A stretch of 64,000 nucleotides of DNA. It comes from Embleya scabrispora DSM 41855. Its GTDB lineage: Bacteria > Actinomycetota > Actinomycetes > Streptomycetales > Streptomycetaceae. This document shows, piece after piece, positions 10,163-18,540 of this stretch. The number at the start of each line of letters is the position of its first letter. The first letter of the stretch is position 1. The notes beneath the pieces were generated by a model. The model was not told where the DNA came from and made no database searches. It saw only the letters and a list, made by a program, of their open reading frames with translations. The stretch spans positions 328,388 through 392,387 of the forward strand of contig NZ_KB889675.1 of NCBI RefSeq assembly GCF_000372745.1, given 5' to 3'. Both the position numbers and the translations under genes were made by a program.

Positions 10163-10325
10163 GTCCTGATTCTCTCGTCTCTCGGGTCAGCGGCCCGGTT
10201 GCGCCGAGCGACTGCGGGTGAGGCTGTCGTCCCACCCGATGAAGGTCAAGGGACTGTGCGGGTATTCCGACACATACGGGGTCGTACAGGGTACGCACGC
10301 ACCGTGATCGGGGCCCGGCACAGGG

Positions 10326-10360
10326 CGAGGGGTACGCCGGCTGGGCCGTCGTACCCCTCG
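10326..10360 (-). terminator. Hairpin between rpsB and tsf (attenuator or partial terminator)
   Basis: Perfect 10-bp arms CGAGGGGTAC (10326-10335) and GTACCCCTCG (10351-10360), loop of 15 nt, 9 bp past the rpsB stop. A partial terminator between rpsB and tsf has been described in Streptomyces; this matches that arrangement, by recall. Confidence 0.6.
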
Positions 10361-10368
10361 ATCCAGGG

Positions 10369-11310
10369 TCAGACCTGCGGGTCGGCCTCGGCAGCCGGAG
10401 CCTCGGTCGCCGGAGCCTCGGTGGCCGGAGTGGCCTCGCCGGTCTCGGCCTCGGCCGCGACATCGGCCTCGGTGACCGAGCCGGACTCGACGACCTCTTC
10501 GGCGGCGGGGGCGGCCTCCGCCGGAGCGGCCTCTTCCTTCTTGCCGGCCTCGAGCAGCTCGCGCTCCCAGTCGGCGAGGGGCTCGCCGACGGTGGCCTTG
10601 GTGTCGGCGGCGGCGCCACCGGCACGCGACATGAGACCGTCGGCGACCGCGTCGGCGATCACGCGGGTGAGCAGCGTGACCGAGCGGATCGCGTCGTCGT
10701 TGCCCGGGATCTTGTAGTCGACCTCGTCGGGGTCACAGTTGGTGTCGAGGATCGCGACGACCGGGATGTGCAGCTTCCGGGCCTCGCCGACGCCGATGTG
10801 CTCCTTCTTGGTGTCCACGATCCACACGGCCGAAGGCACGCGCTGCATGTCGCGGATGCCGCCGAGGGTCTTCGCCAGCTTGTCCTTCTCGCGCTTGAGG
10901 ACGAGCAGTTCCTTCTTCGTCATGCCCGAGCCGGCCACGTCGTCGAAGTCGAGCTGCTCGAGCTCCTTCAGGCGCTGGAGGCGCTTGTAGACCGTCGAGA
11001 AGTTGGTCAGCATGCCGCCGAGCCAGCGCTGGTTGACGTAGGGCATGCCCACGCGCGTCGCCTGCTCGGCGATCGCTTCCTGCGCCTGCTTCTTGGTGCC
11101 GACGAAGAGGATCGTGCCGCCGTGGGCGACGGTCTCCTTGACGAACTCGTAGGCGCGGTCGATGTACGACAGCGACTGGAGCAGGTCGATGATGTAGATG
11201 CCGTTGCGCTCCGTGAAGATGAAGCGCTTCATCTTCGGGTTCCAGCGGCGGGTCTGGTGACCGAAGTGGACGCCGCTTTCCAGCAGCTCCCGCATCGTGA
11301 CGACGGCCAT
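10369..11310 (-). CDS. rpsB: 30S ribosomal protein S2
   Basis: A 313-residue protein beginning [19 protein letters not shown], the conserved S2 N terminus; I chose this ATG (11310) over longer frames. The signature [14 protein letters not shown] and the C-terminal [13 protein letters not shown] are present. The last about 60 residues form an Ala/Glu/Pro-rich acidic tail ([14 protein letters not shown]...), as in other actinobacterial S2 proteins. First gene of the ribosomal/tsf block. Confidence 0.97.
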   Translation of the reverse strand: MAVVTMRELLESGVHFGHQTRRWNPKMKRFIFTERNGIYIIDLLQSLSYIDRAYEFVKETVAHGGTILFVGTKKQAQEAIAEQATRVGMPYVNQRWLGGMLTNFSTVYKRLQRLKELEQLDFDDVAGSGMTKKELLVLKREKDKLAKTLGGIRDMQRVPSAVWIVDTKKEHIGVGEARKLHIPVVAILDTNCDPDEVDYKIPGNDDAIRSVTLLTRVIADAVADGLMSRAGGAAADTKATVGEPLADWERELLEAGKKEEAAPAEAAPAAEEVVESGSVTEADVAAEAETGEATPATEAPATEAPAAEADPQV

Positions 11311-11722
11311 GGCCGTACGCTCCTTGGGCTCTCGTCCCGGCGATCGTGCCCGGGACTCTCGGTTGTGTCGTGACGACGGGTCGCCGCCACGCCTGACGCC
11401 CGCGACACCACGCCGAGGTCCTTGCGGATTCCCGGACCGAGAGGTGTCCCCATCGAGTCCCGCTCGGTGGCGTCTCGCCATGCGGGACGTCGGCGGCTCG
11501 AAGGTGGGCGCGCGAAGTCGACCCGGAAAGCCGGGCCGCTCCCGGAAGTGTACGGGAACCGCGCGCGGCCGAGCGACTCGCCTTCCGGCCGGCATTTTGG
11601 CCCTTGGCATGGAAAAAGTCGTCCACGCGCGATAGATGGCCATTTATCCACAACCCGGGCCTGTGTCCACAGCCGGGCTCGCGCCCGCCCACGCCACGGT
11701 CGTGGGTGGTCAACCTGAGCGC
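11311..11722. other. 412-bp divergent intergenic region (rpsB / LytM-like gene)
   Basis: The region between the divergent starts of rpsB and the M23-like gene. It must hold the rpsB promoter and 5' leader and the promoter of the LytM-like gene. I see no convincing coding frame. Two DnaA-box-like nonamers lie at 11644-11652 and 11663-11671, listed separately. Confidence 0.5.
11644..11671. promoter_or_regulatory. Pair of DnaA-box-like nonamers
   Basis: TTATCCACA at 11644-11652 matches the classical DnaA box exactly. GTGTCCACA at 11663-11671 differs by one base from TTGTCCACA, the box preferred in Streptomyces. They are on the same strand with starts 19 bp apart, 52-79 bp upstream of the M23-like start codon. 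They could be a DnaA-responsive control site; chance occurrence is also possible. Confidence 0.35.
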
Positions 11723-12505
11723 ATGAACGTATCGAAGCGGGGCCGACGGCCGATCGTGCCGGTTCTGTTGTTGCTCACGGCCGTGTTGTCGACGGCCGGG
11801 CCGTCGGCCGCGCCCGGTGCCGTGCGCGCGGCGCCGCCCCGGCGGTGGGTGTGGCCGCTGGATCCACGCCCCGCGGTGCTGCGCGGGTTCGAGGCGCCGA
11901 AGACGGCGTGGTCACCCGGACATCGCGGGGTGGATCTCGCGGCACGGGTGGGGCAACCGGTGCTGTCGGCGGGCGCGGGGGTGGTGGTGTTCGCCGGGTC
12001 GGTGGCCGGGCGAGGAGTGGTGAGCGTGCGGCACGGCGTCGTGCGCACGACGTATGAGCCGGTGCTCGCGTCCGTGTCGGTCGGGCGCGTGGTCGCGGCG
12101 GGCGAGCCGCTCGGGGAGTTGGCTCCGGGGCCGTTCCATCTGAGCGAGCCGTGCCTGCACTGGGGGTTGCTGGTGCCCGGGTACCGCGATCCGCTCGCGT
12201 TGTTGCGCCGCGTGCGGGTGCGGTTGTACCCGAACGACTCCGGCTATCCGACCCGGGCGACGCCACCGAGCACGAGGGCCAGCGTGGCCGCCTCGACCGC
12301 GCCGGGGTCGGCGCCGCACTCGATCCGGCGGACCGCCGCGTCGACCATGCCCTGGACCAGCGTCGCCACCAGCATCGGGTCCCGGTGGCCCAGCGCGGCC
12401 AGTGCGTCCACCACCAGTTCGACAATGCGCCCGTGGGCGGCCCGGATGCGTTCGCGGGCGTTCGCGTCCAGTTCGCCGGTGGAGATGGCGACCACCACAC
12501 GATGA
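11723..12505 (+). CDS. M23/LytM-like peptidoglycan-binding protein, probably catalytically inactive
   Basis: Starts at the ATG 11723 (MNVSKRGRR) with a signal peptide (VPVLLLLTAVLSTAG). The LytM core spans about residues 45-165. The zinc-ligand motif HxxxD is intact (GHRGVDLA), but the HxH motif reads CLHWG and the usual catalytic His region reads TTYEPV. Two residues needed for hydrolysis are therefore replaced. The frame runs 262 bp into the antisense of the tetR gene; the added C terminus is Ser/Thr/Ala/Arg-rich and looks like antisense translation. The real functional domain ends near 12240. Confidence 0.75.
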   Translation: MNVSKRGRRPIVPVLLLLTAVLSTAGPSAAPGAVRAAPPRRWVWPLDPRPAVLRGFEAPKTAWSPGHRGVDLAARVGQPVLSAGAGVVVFAGSVAGRGVVSVRHGVVRTTYEPVLASVSVGRVVAAGEPLGELAPGPFHLSEPCLHWGLLVPGYRDPLALLRRVRVRLYPNDSGYPTRATPPSTRASVAASTAPGSAPHSIRRTAASTMPWTSVATSIGSRWPSAASASTTSSTMRPWAARMRSRAFASSSPVEMATTTR

Positions 12506-12825
12506 CGGCGATCACCGACCAGTTCCAACTGGCGGGCCACGTAGGCCGCGATCTTCTGCGCCGGGTCCTCGGTCGCGCCCATCGCGTCCTCGACCTCGGC
12601 CACCCACGCGGGCAGGTCCACGGCACACAGTTCCTCGACCACGGCCGCGCGCGAGGCGAAGTACTCGTAGAGCGAGGAACGGGCCAGGCCGGTGCGCTCG
12701 GCGAGCGCCGGGAAGGTCAGCGCGGCGAAACCGCCCTCGTCGAGCAGGCTCCGCGCGGCGTCGAGCAGCGCGGCGTGCTGCATCGCGCGGTGTTCGGCGA
12801 CGGAGGACGCTCGAATCTTGGGCAT
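12244..12825 (-). CDS. TetR/AcrR-family transcriptional regulator
   Basis: 193 residues from the ATG at 12825 (MPKIRASSV). The N-terminal helix-turn-helix is LTFPALAERTGLARSSLYEYFASRAAVVEEL (about residues 36-66), the family hallmark. The C-terminal ligand domain is not assignable to a ligand. Its 3' half is antisense to the tail of the LytM-like gene. No neighbouring operator was found. Confidence 0.9.
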   Translation of the reverse strand: MPKIRASSVAEHRAMQHAALLDAARSLLDEGGFAALTFPALAERTGLARSSLYEYFASRAAVVEELCAVDLPAWVAEVEDAMGATEDPAQKIAAYVARQLELVGDRRHRVVVAISTGELDANARERIRAAHGRIVELVVDALAALGHRDPMLVATLVQGMVDAAVRRIECGADPGAVEAATLALVLGGVARVG

Positions 12826-12938
12826 CCACTCACTGTACGACGTCACCGTGGGTGGCATCGGGGAGCTCGGGGAATCCGCCGCCGTCCCCCGATCGCCGTT
12901 CGTCGACCGGTCGGGATCAGCCGCCGCCCGGGTCGGGG

Positions 12939-14135
12939 TCAGCCGCCGGAATGGTCCAGTTCCGCGTCCACCGGGGGCAGCGCGCACTCCGGGTCGTCCA
13001 GCCACCCCTCGGGCAGGACGACCCGCTTGCCGCCGGCGGTGCGACCGCGCGGGCCGTCGGCGCCGATCGGCCACGGCTGGTTCAGGTCGAGTTGCCCGAA
13101 CCAGTCGTCGAGTTCGGCCAGGCTGCTCGCGGTGGCCAGGCCGCGTCGGATGGTGCCGCCGACCGAAAAGCCCTTCATGTACCACGCGACGTGCTTGCGC
13201 AGGTCGGTCACGCCGTGCGCCTCGTCGCCGATCCACTCGGCGAGCAGCACCGCGTGCCGGCGCATGATCGCGGTGGCCTCGCCCAGTGTCGGGCGGGCCC
13301 GGTCGGCGCTGCCCTCGAACGCGGACACCAGGTCGCGGAACAACCATGGGCGGCCCAGGCAGCCGCGGCCGACCACGACACCGTCGCAGCCGGTCTCGCG
13401 CATCATCCGCAACGCGTCCTCGGCGTCCCAGATGTCGCCGTTGCCCAGCACCGGGATGTCGGTGACGACCTCCTTGAGCCGGGCGATGGCCGACCAGTCG
13501 GCGGTGCCGCCGTAGTGCTGTTCCGCGGTGCGGCCGTGCAGGGCGACCCAGGTGACGCCCTCGTCCACGGCGATCCGGCCCGCGTCGAGGTAGGTCAGGT
13601 GGTCGTCGTCGATGCCCTTGCGCATCTTGATGGTGACCGGCACACTGCGGGCGTTCTTGACCGCCGAGCGCAGGATGTCGCGCAGCAGGTTGCGCTTGTA
13701 GGGCAGTGCCGAGCCGCCGCCCTTGCGGGTGACCTTGGGCACCGGGCAGCCGAAGTTGAGGTCGATGTGGTCGGCCAGGTCCTCGTCCACGATCATCGCC
13801 ACCGCGCGGCCGACGATGTCCGGGTCGACGCCGTAGAGCTGGATGCTGCGCGGGCGCTCGGTCTCGGCGAAGCGGATCAGGCGCAGCGTCTTGGCGTCCC
13901 GCTCCACCAGTGCGCGAGTGGTGATCATCTCGCTGACGTACAACCCCGCGGGGCGTGCGGTGGTGGCCGCCTCGGCCTGTTCCTGGCACAACGTGCGAAA
14001 CGGCGCGTTGGTGATACCGGCCATCGGGGCCAGCACCACCGGTGGCCAGATCCGCGCGCCGCCCGCGGCGCCCAGGCGCAGCGGCGCCCACGGGCTGCCG
14101 GTCGCGTCGGGGGTGGGTGCGTCGGCGGGTGCCAT
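12939..14135 (-). CDS. dusB: tRNA-dihydrouridine synthase
   Basis: An FMN enzyme reducing uridine to dihydrouridine in tRNA. It has VLAPMAGITNAPFRTLC at the N terminus, LNFGCPVPKVTRKGGGSAL with the catalytic Cys, KMRKGIDDDH, and VGRGCLGRPWLF at the phosphate site. I chose the ATG at 14135 (398 aa) because CCTGGAG lies just upstream; an ATG at 14177 (412 aa) is possible. Confidence 0.93.
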   Translation of the reverse strand: MAPADAPTPDATGSPWAPLRLGAAGGARIWPPVVLAPMAGITNAPFRTLCQEQAEAATTARPAGLYVSEMITTRALVERDAKTLRLIRFAETERPRSIQLYGVDPDIVGRAVAMIVDEDLADHIDLNFGCPVPKVTRKGGGSALPYKRNLLRDILRSAVKNARSVPVTIKMRKGIDDDHLTYLDAGRIAVDEGVTWVALHGRTAEQHYGGTADWSAIARLKEVVTDIPVLGNGDIWDAEDALRMMRETGCDGVVVGRGCLGRPWLFRDLVSAFEGSADRARPTLGEATAIMRRHAVLLAEWIGDEAHGVTDLRKHVAWYMKGFSVGGTIRRGLATASSLAELDDWFGQLDLNQPWPIGADGPRGRTAGGKRVVLPEGWLDDPECALPPVDAELDHSGG

Positions 14136-14264
14136 GGACGGTGCTCCAGGAGGGGTGCGGGGACGGAACCGATCCATTGTCCCCCACCGGGAAAAGCGCC
14201 TTCCGGGAATACTCCGGGAATAAGCGGATGCCGGGTGTCGGCCGGTCCTGACAGCATCACCGGC

Positions 14265-14867
14265 ATGACCACGGATTCTCCGGACTCACCGGACTCCCCG
14301 ACGACCGGCGACGATCCGGGTGACGGGTTCGCCGAGCCGCGCGACGTCGCGTCGCTCATCTCGCGGGTCCGGCAGAAGCCCCGGGTGAAGTACGTCTTCT
14401 TCTGGGGTCATCGGGAGCCGAGCGAGGGGGTCGACTCGAGTTGTCTGAGTCAGTGGTATCCGTCGCCGTTCACGGTGGACGGAGTGACGTATCGCACGGC
14501 CGAGCACTGGATGATGGCCGGCAAGGCGCGGATGTTCGGCGACGCGGACGCGGAGCGGCGGGTGTTGGCCGCGGGTCACCCCAAGACCGCCAAGACGATC
14601 GGTCGACAGGTGCGCGGCTTCGACGAGCGGCGCTGGGTGGACGAGCGGTTCGAGCTGATCGTGCGCGGCAACGTGGCCAAGTTCGGACAGCACCCGGCGA
14701 TGGGCGCGTTCCTGCTGGGCACCGGGCAGCGGGTGCTGGTCGAGGCCAGTCCGCTGGATCGGATCTGGGGCATCGGGTTGGCCGCGGACGACGAGCGGGC
14801 CGGCGACCCCGAGCGGTGGCGCGGGTCGAACCTGCTGGGCTTCGCGCTGATGGAGACCCGGGCCTGA
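14265..14867 (+). CDS. NADAR-family (YbiA/DUF1768) N-glycosidase-like protein
   Basis: 200 residues. After a Ser/Asp/Pro-rich start, the core shows VKYVFFWGHREP, SQWYPSPFTVDGVTYRTAEHWMMAGKARMFGD and the C-terminal GSNLLGFALMETR. These match the YbiA/NADAR fold, which hydrolyses the N-glycosidic bond of reactive riboflavin-pathway intermediates or of ADP-ribose. It stands alone between dusB (-) and a membrane protein gene (+). Confidence 0.85.
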   Translation: MTTDSPDSPDSPTTGDDPGDGFAEPRDVASLISRVRQKPRVKYVFFWGHREPSEGVDSSCLSQWYPSPFTVDGVTYRTAEHWMMAGKARMFGDADAERRVLAAGHPKTAKTIGRQVRGFDERRWVDERFELIVRGNVAKFGQHPAMGAFLLGTGQRVLVEASPLDRIWGIGLAADDERAGDPERWRGSNLLGFALMETRA

Positions 14868-14939
14868 CTGGCCGCCTCGACCGACGGGGCCGGTGGTTCG
14901 GGCCCTGCCGGGTCGGCCCGATGAACTAATCTCCGCACC

Positions 14940-15932
14940 ATGAGTGCCTTCCCGCCCCCGCAGCCCCCGAACGGGCCCGGCTACGGCCACGGGCAACAGC
15001 CGTACGGACAGCCGAACAACGGTCCGCAGCCCTATGGGCAGCCGCAGTCCTACGGGCAACCGACCCATGGACAACAGCCGTACGGTCAGCCGTACCCGCA
15101 GCAGTACGGCCAGGGATACGGCACGCCGCCGCCTGCGCCGCCGAGGCGGCGGAAGTGGCTTGTGCCGGCGGCCGCGGTGGTCGCGCTCGCGGTGATCGGC
15201 GGCGGGGCGTTCTTCCTCGTGTCCCGAGACGACGGCGACGACAAGAAGCCGGCCGCGAACTCCTCGCCGAACCCGGCGGGCAACGGCGGCTCGCTGCCCG
15301 CCCCGCAGGGCTCGACCGACGCACCCCCCGACGAGCCCAAGGGGTTCCAGTCCGCGCCGCCGCCGAACACGACCGACGTCGACGCGGTCTCCACCGACAA
15401 GCTGGCCTTCACCACGGACTACTTCTTCAAGGACACCGCCGAGTTCGACGGGCGCAGCGGCGCCAAGTACCGGCAGTTGGCCGCCGACGGCACGGCGGCC
15501 TCGGACTGCTCGAAGGCGGTCACCGCGACCGGCTCGGCGCTCGCCGCCAACGGCTGCGTGGGCGTGCTGCGCGGGTCGTACAAGGACTCCGCCGGGAAGT
15601 TCGTGGCGACCCTGTCGGTGATCTCGGTACCGGACAAGCCCGCGGCGCAGGCGCTGCGCAAGGCGCTGGATCCGATTCCGTTCGCGACGTCGCCGACCGG
15701 GTGGCTCAAGCCTCCCGCGTCGAGCGGGATCACCTTCAAGGACGGCTCGGAGCACATCGCGGTCTCCACCACGACCGGGCACTACGTGCTGGTGATCGAC
15801 ATCGGCCGGGCCGACGGCGCACCGCTCAAGGGTCAGGGCGAGGCGGTCTCCAAGGCGGCGAGCACCGTCTTCAGCGACCTGAGCTTCCGGATGACCGACC
15901 GGATCGTGGCGGGCATCTTCAAGATGGGTTAG
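14940..15932 (+). CDS. Membrane-anchored protein with Pro/Gln/Tyr/Gly-rich N terminus
   Basis: 330 residues. The first about 65 residues are low-complexity repeats of the PYGQP type. One transmembrane helix follows at about residues 74-97 (KWLVPAAAVVALAVIGGGAFF), then an acidic/Asn/Pro linker and a globular domain of about 190 residues that should be outside the cell. No known enzyme motif is seen. It ends in a perfect bidirectional terminator shared with glyS. Confidence 0.75.
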   Translation: MSAFPPPQPPNGPGYGHGQQPYGQPNNGPQPYGQPQSYGQPTHGQQPYGQPYPQQYGQGYGTPPPAPPRRRKWLVPAAAVVALAVIGGGAFFLVSRDDGDDKKPAANSSPNPAGNGGSLPAPQGSTDAPPDEPKGFQSAPPPNTTDVDAVSTDKLAFTTDYFFKDTAEFDGRSGAKYRQLAADGTAASDCSKAVTATGSALAANGCVGVLRGSYKDSAGKFVATLSVISVPDKPAAQALRKALDPIPFATSPTGWLKPPASSGITFKDGSEHIAVSTTTGHYVLVIDIGRADGAPLKGQGEAVSKAASTVFSDLSFRMTDRIVAGIFKMG

Positions 15933-15963
15933 CCGCGCGACGGCCGACGGCCGGTCCGCGACG

Positions 15964-16002
15964 AACGTGAGGGGCGCCGTCCACGACGGCGCCCCTCACG
16001 TT
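15964..16002. terminator. Bidirectional terminator hairpin
   Basis: Perfect 18-bp inverted repeat: AACGTGAGGGGCGCCGTC (15964-15981) pairs with GACGGCGCCCCTCACGTT (15985-16002), loop CAC. It sits between the converging membrane-protein gene and glyS and ends in TTGTTC. One of the strongest stems in the window. Confidence 0.9.
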
Positions 16003-16031
16003 GTTCATCCCGGCCTACGGCCGGCTCCGGG

Positions 16032-17414
16032 TCAGCAGCCCGGCAGCCGCGCCGCGAGATAGCCCACGACCTGGTCGAGCGACACCCGCTCCTGCTGCAT
16101 GGTGTCGCGCGAGCGCACGGTCACCGCGTCGTCCTCGAGCGTGTCGAAGTCGACGGTGATGCAGAACGGCGTGCCGATCTCGTCCTGGCGACGGTAGCGA
16201 CGGCCGATCGCGCCCGCGTCGTCGAAGTCGCAGTTCCAGTACTGGCGCAGGTCCGCGGCCAACCCGCGGGCCTTGGGCGACAGGTCGGTGTTGCGCGACA
16301 GCGGCAGGATCGCGGCCTTGACCGGCGCCAGGCGCGGGTCAAGGCGCAGCACGGTGCGCTTTTCCAGCTTGCCCTTGGCGTTGGGCGCCTCGTCCTCGAA
16401 GTACGCGTCGAGCAGGAACGCGAGCATCGCCCGGTTCAGGCCCGCGGCGGGCTCGATGACGTACGGGAACCAGCGCTCGCCGGCGTCCTGGTCGAAGTAC
16501 GACAGGTCGGTGCCGGACTTCTCCGAGTGGGTGCGCAGGTCGTAGTCCGTGCGGTTGGCGATGCCCTCCAGCTCGGAGAACTCGGTGCCGCCGAAGTTGA
16601 AGCGGTACTCGATGTCGACCGTGCGCTTGGAGTAGTGCGACAACTTCTCCTTCGGGTGCTCGAAGAAGCGCATGTTGTCGGGGCTGAGGCCGAGACCGAC
16701 GTACCAGTCCCAGCGCTGCTGCATCCAGTACTCCTGCCAGGTCTCGTCCTCACCCGGCTTGACGAAGAACTCCATCTCCATCTGCTCGAACTCGCGCGTG
16801 CGGAAGATGAAGTTGCCGGGGGTGATCTCGTTGCGGAAGCTCTTGCCGGTCTGGGCGATGCCGAACGGCGGCTTCTTGCGCGAGGTCTGCTCGACGGCCT
16901 TGTAGTTGACGAAGATGCCCTGGGCGGTCTCCGGGCGCAGGAACGCGCGGCCGGACTCGTCCTGGGTGGGGCCCAGGAAGGTCTGGAGCAGGCCGTTGAA
17001 CATCTTGGGCTCGGTGAAGGTGCCCTTGTTCCCACAGTTGGGACAGGTGATGTCGGCGAGGCCGTTCTCCGGCAGCCGGCCGCGCTTGGCCTCGTACGCC
17101 TCTTCGAGGTGGTCGGCGCGGTAGCGCTTGTGGCACGAGGTGCACTCGGTCAGCGGGTCGACGAACGCCTCGACGTGACCGGACGCCTCCCACACCTCGC
17201 GGGCGAGGATGACCGAGGAGTCCAGACCGACGATGTCGTCACGCGAGGTGACCATCGTGCGCCACCACTGGCGCTTGATGTTCTCCTTGAGCTCCACGCC
17301 GAGGGGACCGTAGTCCCAGGCGGCCCGCTGGCCGCCGTAGATCTCACTACAGGGGTAAACGAAGCCTCGGCGCTTGCTCAGGCTGACGATGGTGTCGATC
17401 TTGTCGGCGGCCAC
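16032..17414 (-). CDS. glyS: Glycyl-tRNA synthetase (homodimeric type)
   Basis: 460 residues from a GTG at 17414 with GAAGAGAG just upstream. A class II synthetase: motif 1 region [25 protein letters not shown], motif 2 [17 protein letters not shown], and a C-terminal anticodon-binding domain. A zinc-binding insert is visible (CTSCHKRY ... CPNCG). It charges tRNA-Gly. It is divergent from znuA across 163 bp; with Zn-binding cysteines, co-location with the zinc genes may be chance. Confidence 0.95.
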   Translation of the reverse strand: MAADKIDTIVSLSKRRGFVYPCSEIYGGQRAAWDYGPLGVELKENIKRQWWRTMVTSRDDIVGLDSSVILAREVWEASGHVEAFVDPLTECTSCHKRYRADHLEEAYEAKRGRLPENGLADITCPNCGNKGTFTEPKMFNGLLQTFLGPTQDESGRAFLRPETAQGIFVNYKAVEQTSRKKPPFGIAQTGKSFRNEITPGNFIFRTREFEQMEMEFFVKPGEDETWQEYWMQQRWDWYVGLGLSPDNMRFFEHPKEKLSHYSKRTVDIEYRFNFGGTEFSELEGIANRTDYDLRTHSEKSGTDLSYFDQDAGERWFPYVIEPAAGLNRAMLAFLLDAYFEDEAPNAKGKLEKRTVLRLDPRLAPVKAAILPLSRNTDLSPKARGLAADLRQYWNCDFDDAGAIGRRYRRQDEIGTPFCITVDFDTLEDDAVTVRSRDTMQQERVSLDQVVGYLAARLPGC

Positions 17415-17540
17415 AATGCTCTCTTCGGTGCGACGATGCGGGCAGTGACAGTGTCGGCACAGGCTACCGGCGAGCCGGTCACCCCCGTAAATCCTTATGC
17501 CCGCACCCGATGGTGCCACGGTTGGCCCAACTCGCTATTA

Positions 17541-17570
17541 TTGACAACGATTGTCATTCTAGTTGAGAAT
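17541..17570 (+). promoter_or_regulatory. Predicted sigma-70 promoter of znuA (leaderless arrangement)
   Basis: A perfect -35 hexamer TTGACA (17541-17546), an 18-bp spacer and a 4/6 match -10 hexamer GAGAAT (17565-17570). Transcription would start near 17577-17578, that is at the ATG of znuA, giving a leaderless mRNA. Both hexamers overlap the Zur boxes. Confidence 0.5.
17542..17556 (+). promoter_or_regulatory. Zur box 1 upstream of znuACB
   Basis: TGACAACGATTGTCA, a near-perfect dyad that matches the 15-bp actinobacterial Zur box pattern TGAnAA-N3-TTnTCA. It overlaps the -35 hexamer, so bound Zn-Zur would block RNA polymerase. A zur gene lies 2.7 kb downstream on the same strand. Confidence 0.85.
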
Positions 17571-17578
17571 GATTGTCA
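17564..17578 (+). promoter_or_regulatory. Zur box 2 overlapping the -10 and start codon
   Basis: TGAGAATGATTGTCA, same pattern as box 1, centred 22 bp downstream (two helical turns), so two Zur dimers could sit on the same face of the DNA. It overlaps the -10 hexamer and the A of the znuA ATG. Confidence 0.85.
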
Positions 17579-18540
17579 TGAAGATACGCCGCACCGCCCC
17601 GGCTGCCCTGCTCGCGGCCGCCGCCGCATCCGCCCTGCTGCTCTCCGGATGCGCCGGCACCGACGACGCGAAGGCGGATACCGGGGCGGGCGCGAAGCTG
17701 CGGGTGATCGCGGCCTTCTACCCGATGAAATTCATTGCCCAGCAGGTCGGCGGGCCGCATGTGCGGGTGACGAACCTGACCAAGGCCGGCGCCGAGCCGC
17801 ACGATCTGGAGCTGACCCCCAGGCAGGTCGGCGCGGTCTCGCAGGCCGATCTGGTGGTCTACCTCAAGGGCCTGCAGCCCGCGGTGGACAAGGCGATCTC
17901 GCAGAACAAGCCCAAGCACACGGTGGAGGCGGGCAAATTCGCGCCGCTGGAGGAGCACGGCACCGAGGTGCACGGCGCCGAGGAGGACGGGCACGAGGGC
18001 CACGATCACGCGGACGCCGAGCACGGCGACCCGCACGTGTGGCTGGACCCGACCCGGCTCGCCGCGATCGCCGGCGGGGTCGGCGAGTCGCTCGCCGCCG
18101 CGGACCCGGCCAACGCGCAGGACTACCGCGCCCGCGCCGCCGACCTGACCGCCCGCCTGAACACCCTCGACGGCGAGTTCACCGCCGGCCTGACCACGTG
18201 CGCCCGCAGGGACTTCGTGACCGCGCACGCCGCCTTCGGCTATCTCGCGGAGCGTTACCACCTGAACCAGATCTCGGTGAACGGCGTCAACCCGGAATCG
18301 GAGCCCTCCCCCGCCCGCCGGGCCGACATCCAAAAGCTCGCCCGCGAACGCGGGGTGACCACGATCTTCTTCGAGACCCTGGCCGAGCCCAAGACCGCCC
18401 GGACGCTCGCCCAGGACCTGAACGTACAGACCGCCGTCCTGGATCCTCTGGAGGGCATAAAAGACGAGGCCGAGAACGATTACTTCTCGGTGATGCGCGC
18501 CAATCTGGGCGCGCTGCGGAAGGGACTCGGCTGCTCATGA
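17578..18540 (+). CDS. znuA: Zinc ABC transporter substrate-binding lipoprotein
   Basis: A 320-residue cluster A-I binding protein. It starts KIRRTAPAALLAAAAASALLLSGCAG, a lipoprotein signal with lipobox LSGC. A His/Glu/Asp-rich loop lies at about residues 120-150 (EEHGTEVHG, DGHEGHDHADAEHGD), typical of ZnuA. Conserved ligand regions PHDLELTP, DPHVWLDP and VTAHAAFGYLA supply metal-binding His residues. Internal starts TTG 17563 and ATG 17569 are in frame upstream; ATG 17578 fits a leaderless transcript. The stop overlaps znuC by 4 bp. Confidence 0.92.
   Translation: MKIRRTAPAALLAAAAASALLLSGCAGTDDAKADTGAGAKLRVIAAFYPMKFIAQQVGGPHVRVTNLTKAGAEPHDLELTPRQVGAVSQADLVVYLKGLQPAVDKAISQNKPKHTVEAGKFAPLEEHGTEVHGAEEDGHEGHDHADAEHGDPHVWLDPTRLAAIAGGVGESLAAADPANAQDYRARAADLTARLNTLDGEFTAGLTTCARRDFVTAHAAFGYLAERYHLNQISVNGVNPESEPSPARRADIQKLARERGVTTIFFETLAEPKTARTLAQDLNVQTAVLDPLEGIKDEAENDYFSVMRANLGALRKGLGCS

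Noticed and set aside
11723-12505. Treating the LytM-like gene as a broken pseudogene
   Set aside because: The domain is complete and in frame; only the catalytic residues and the tail are odd.
16527-18536. Long plus-strand frame upstream of znuC, antisense to glyS
   Set aside because: The real znuC starts at 18537; the upstream part runs antisense to glyS and through znuA in another frame.
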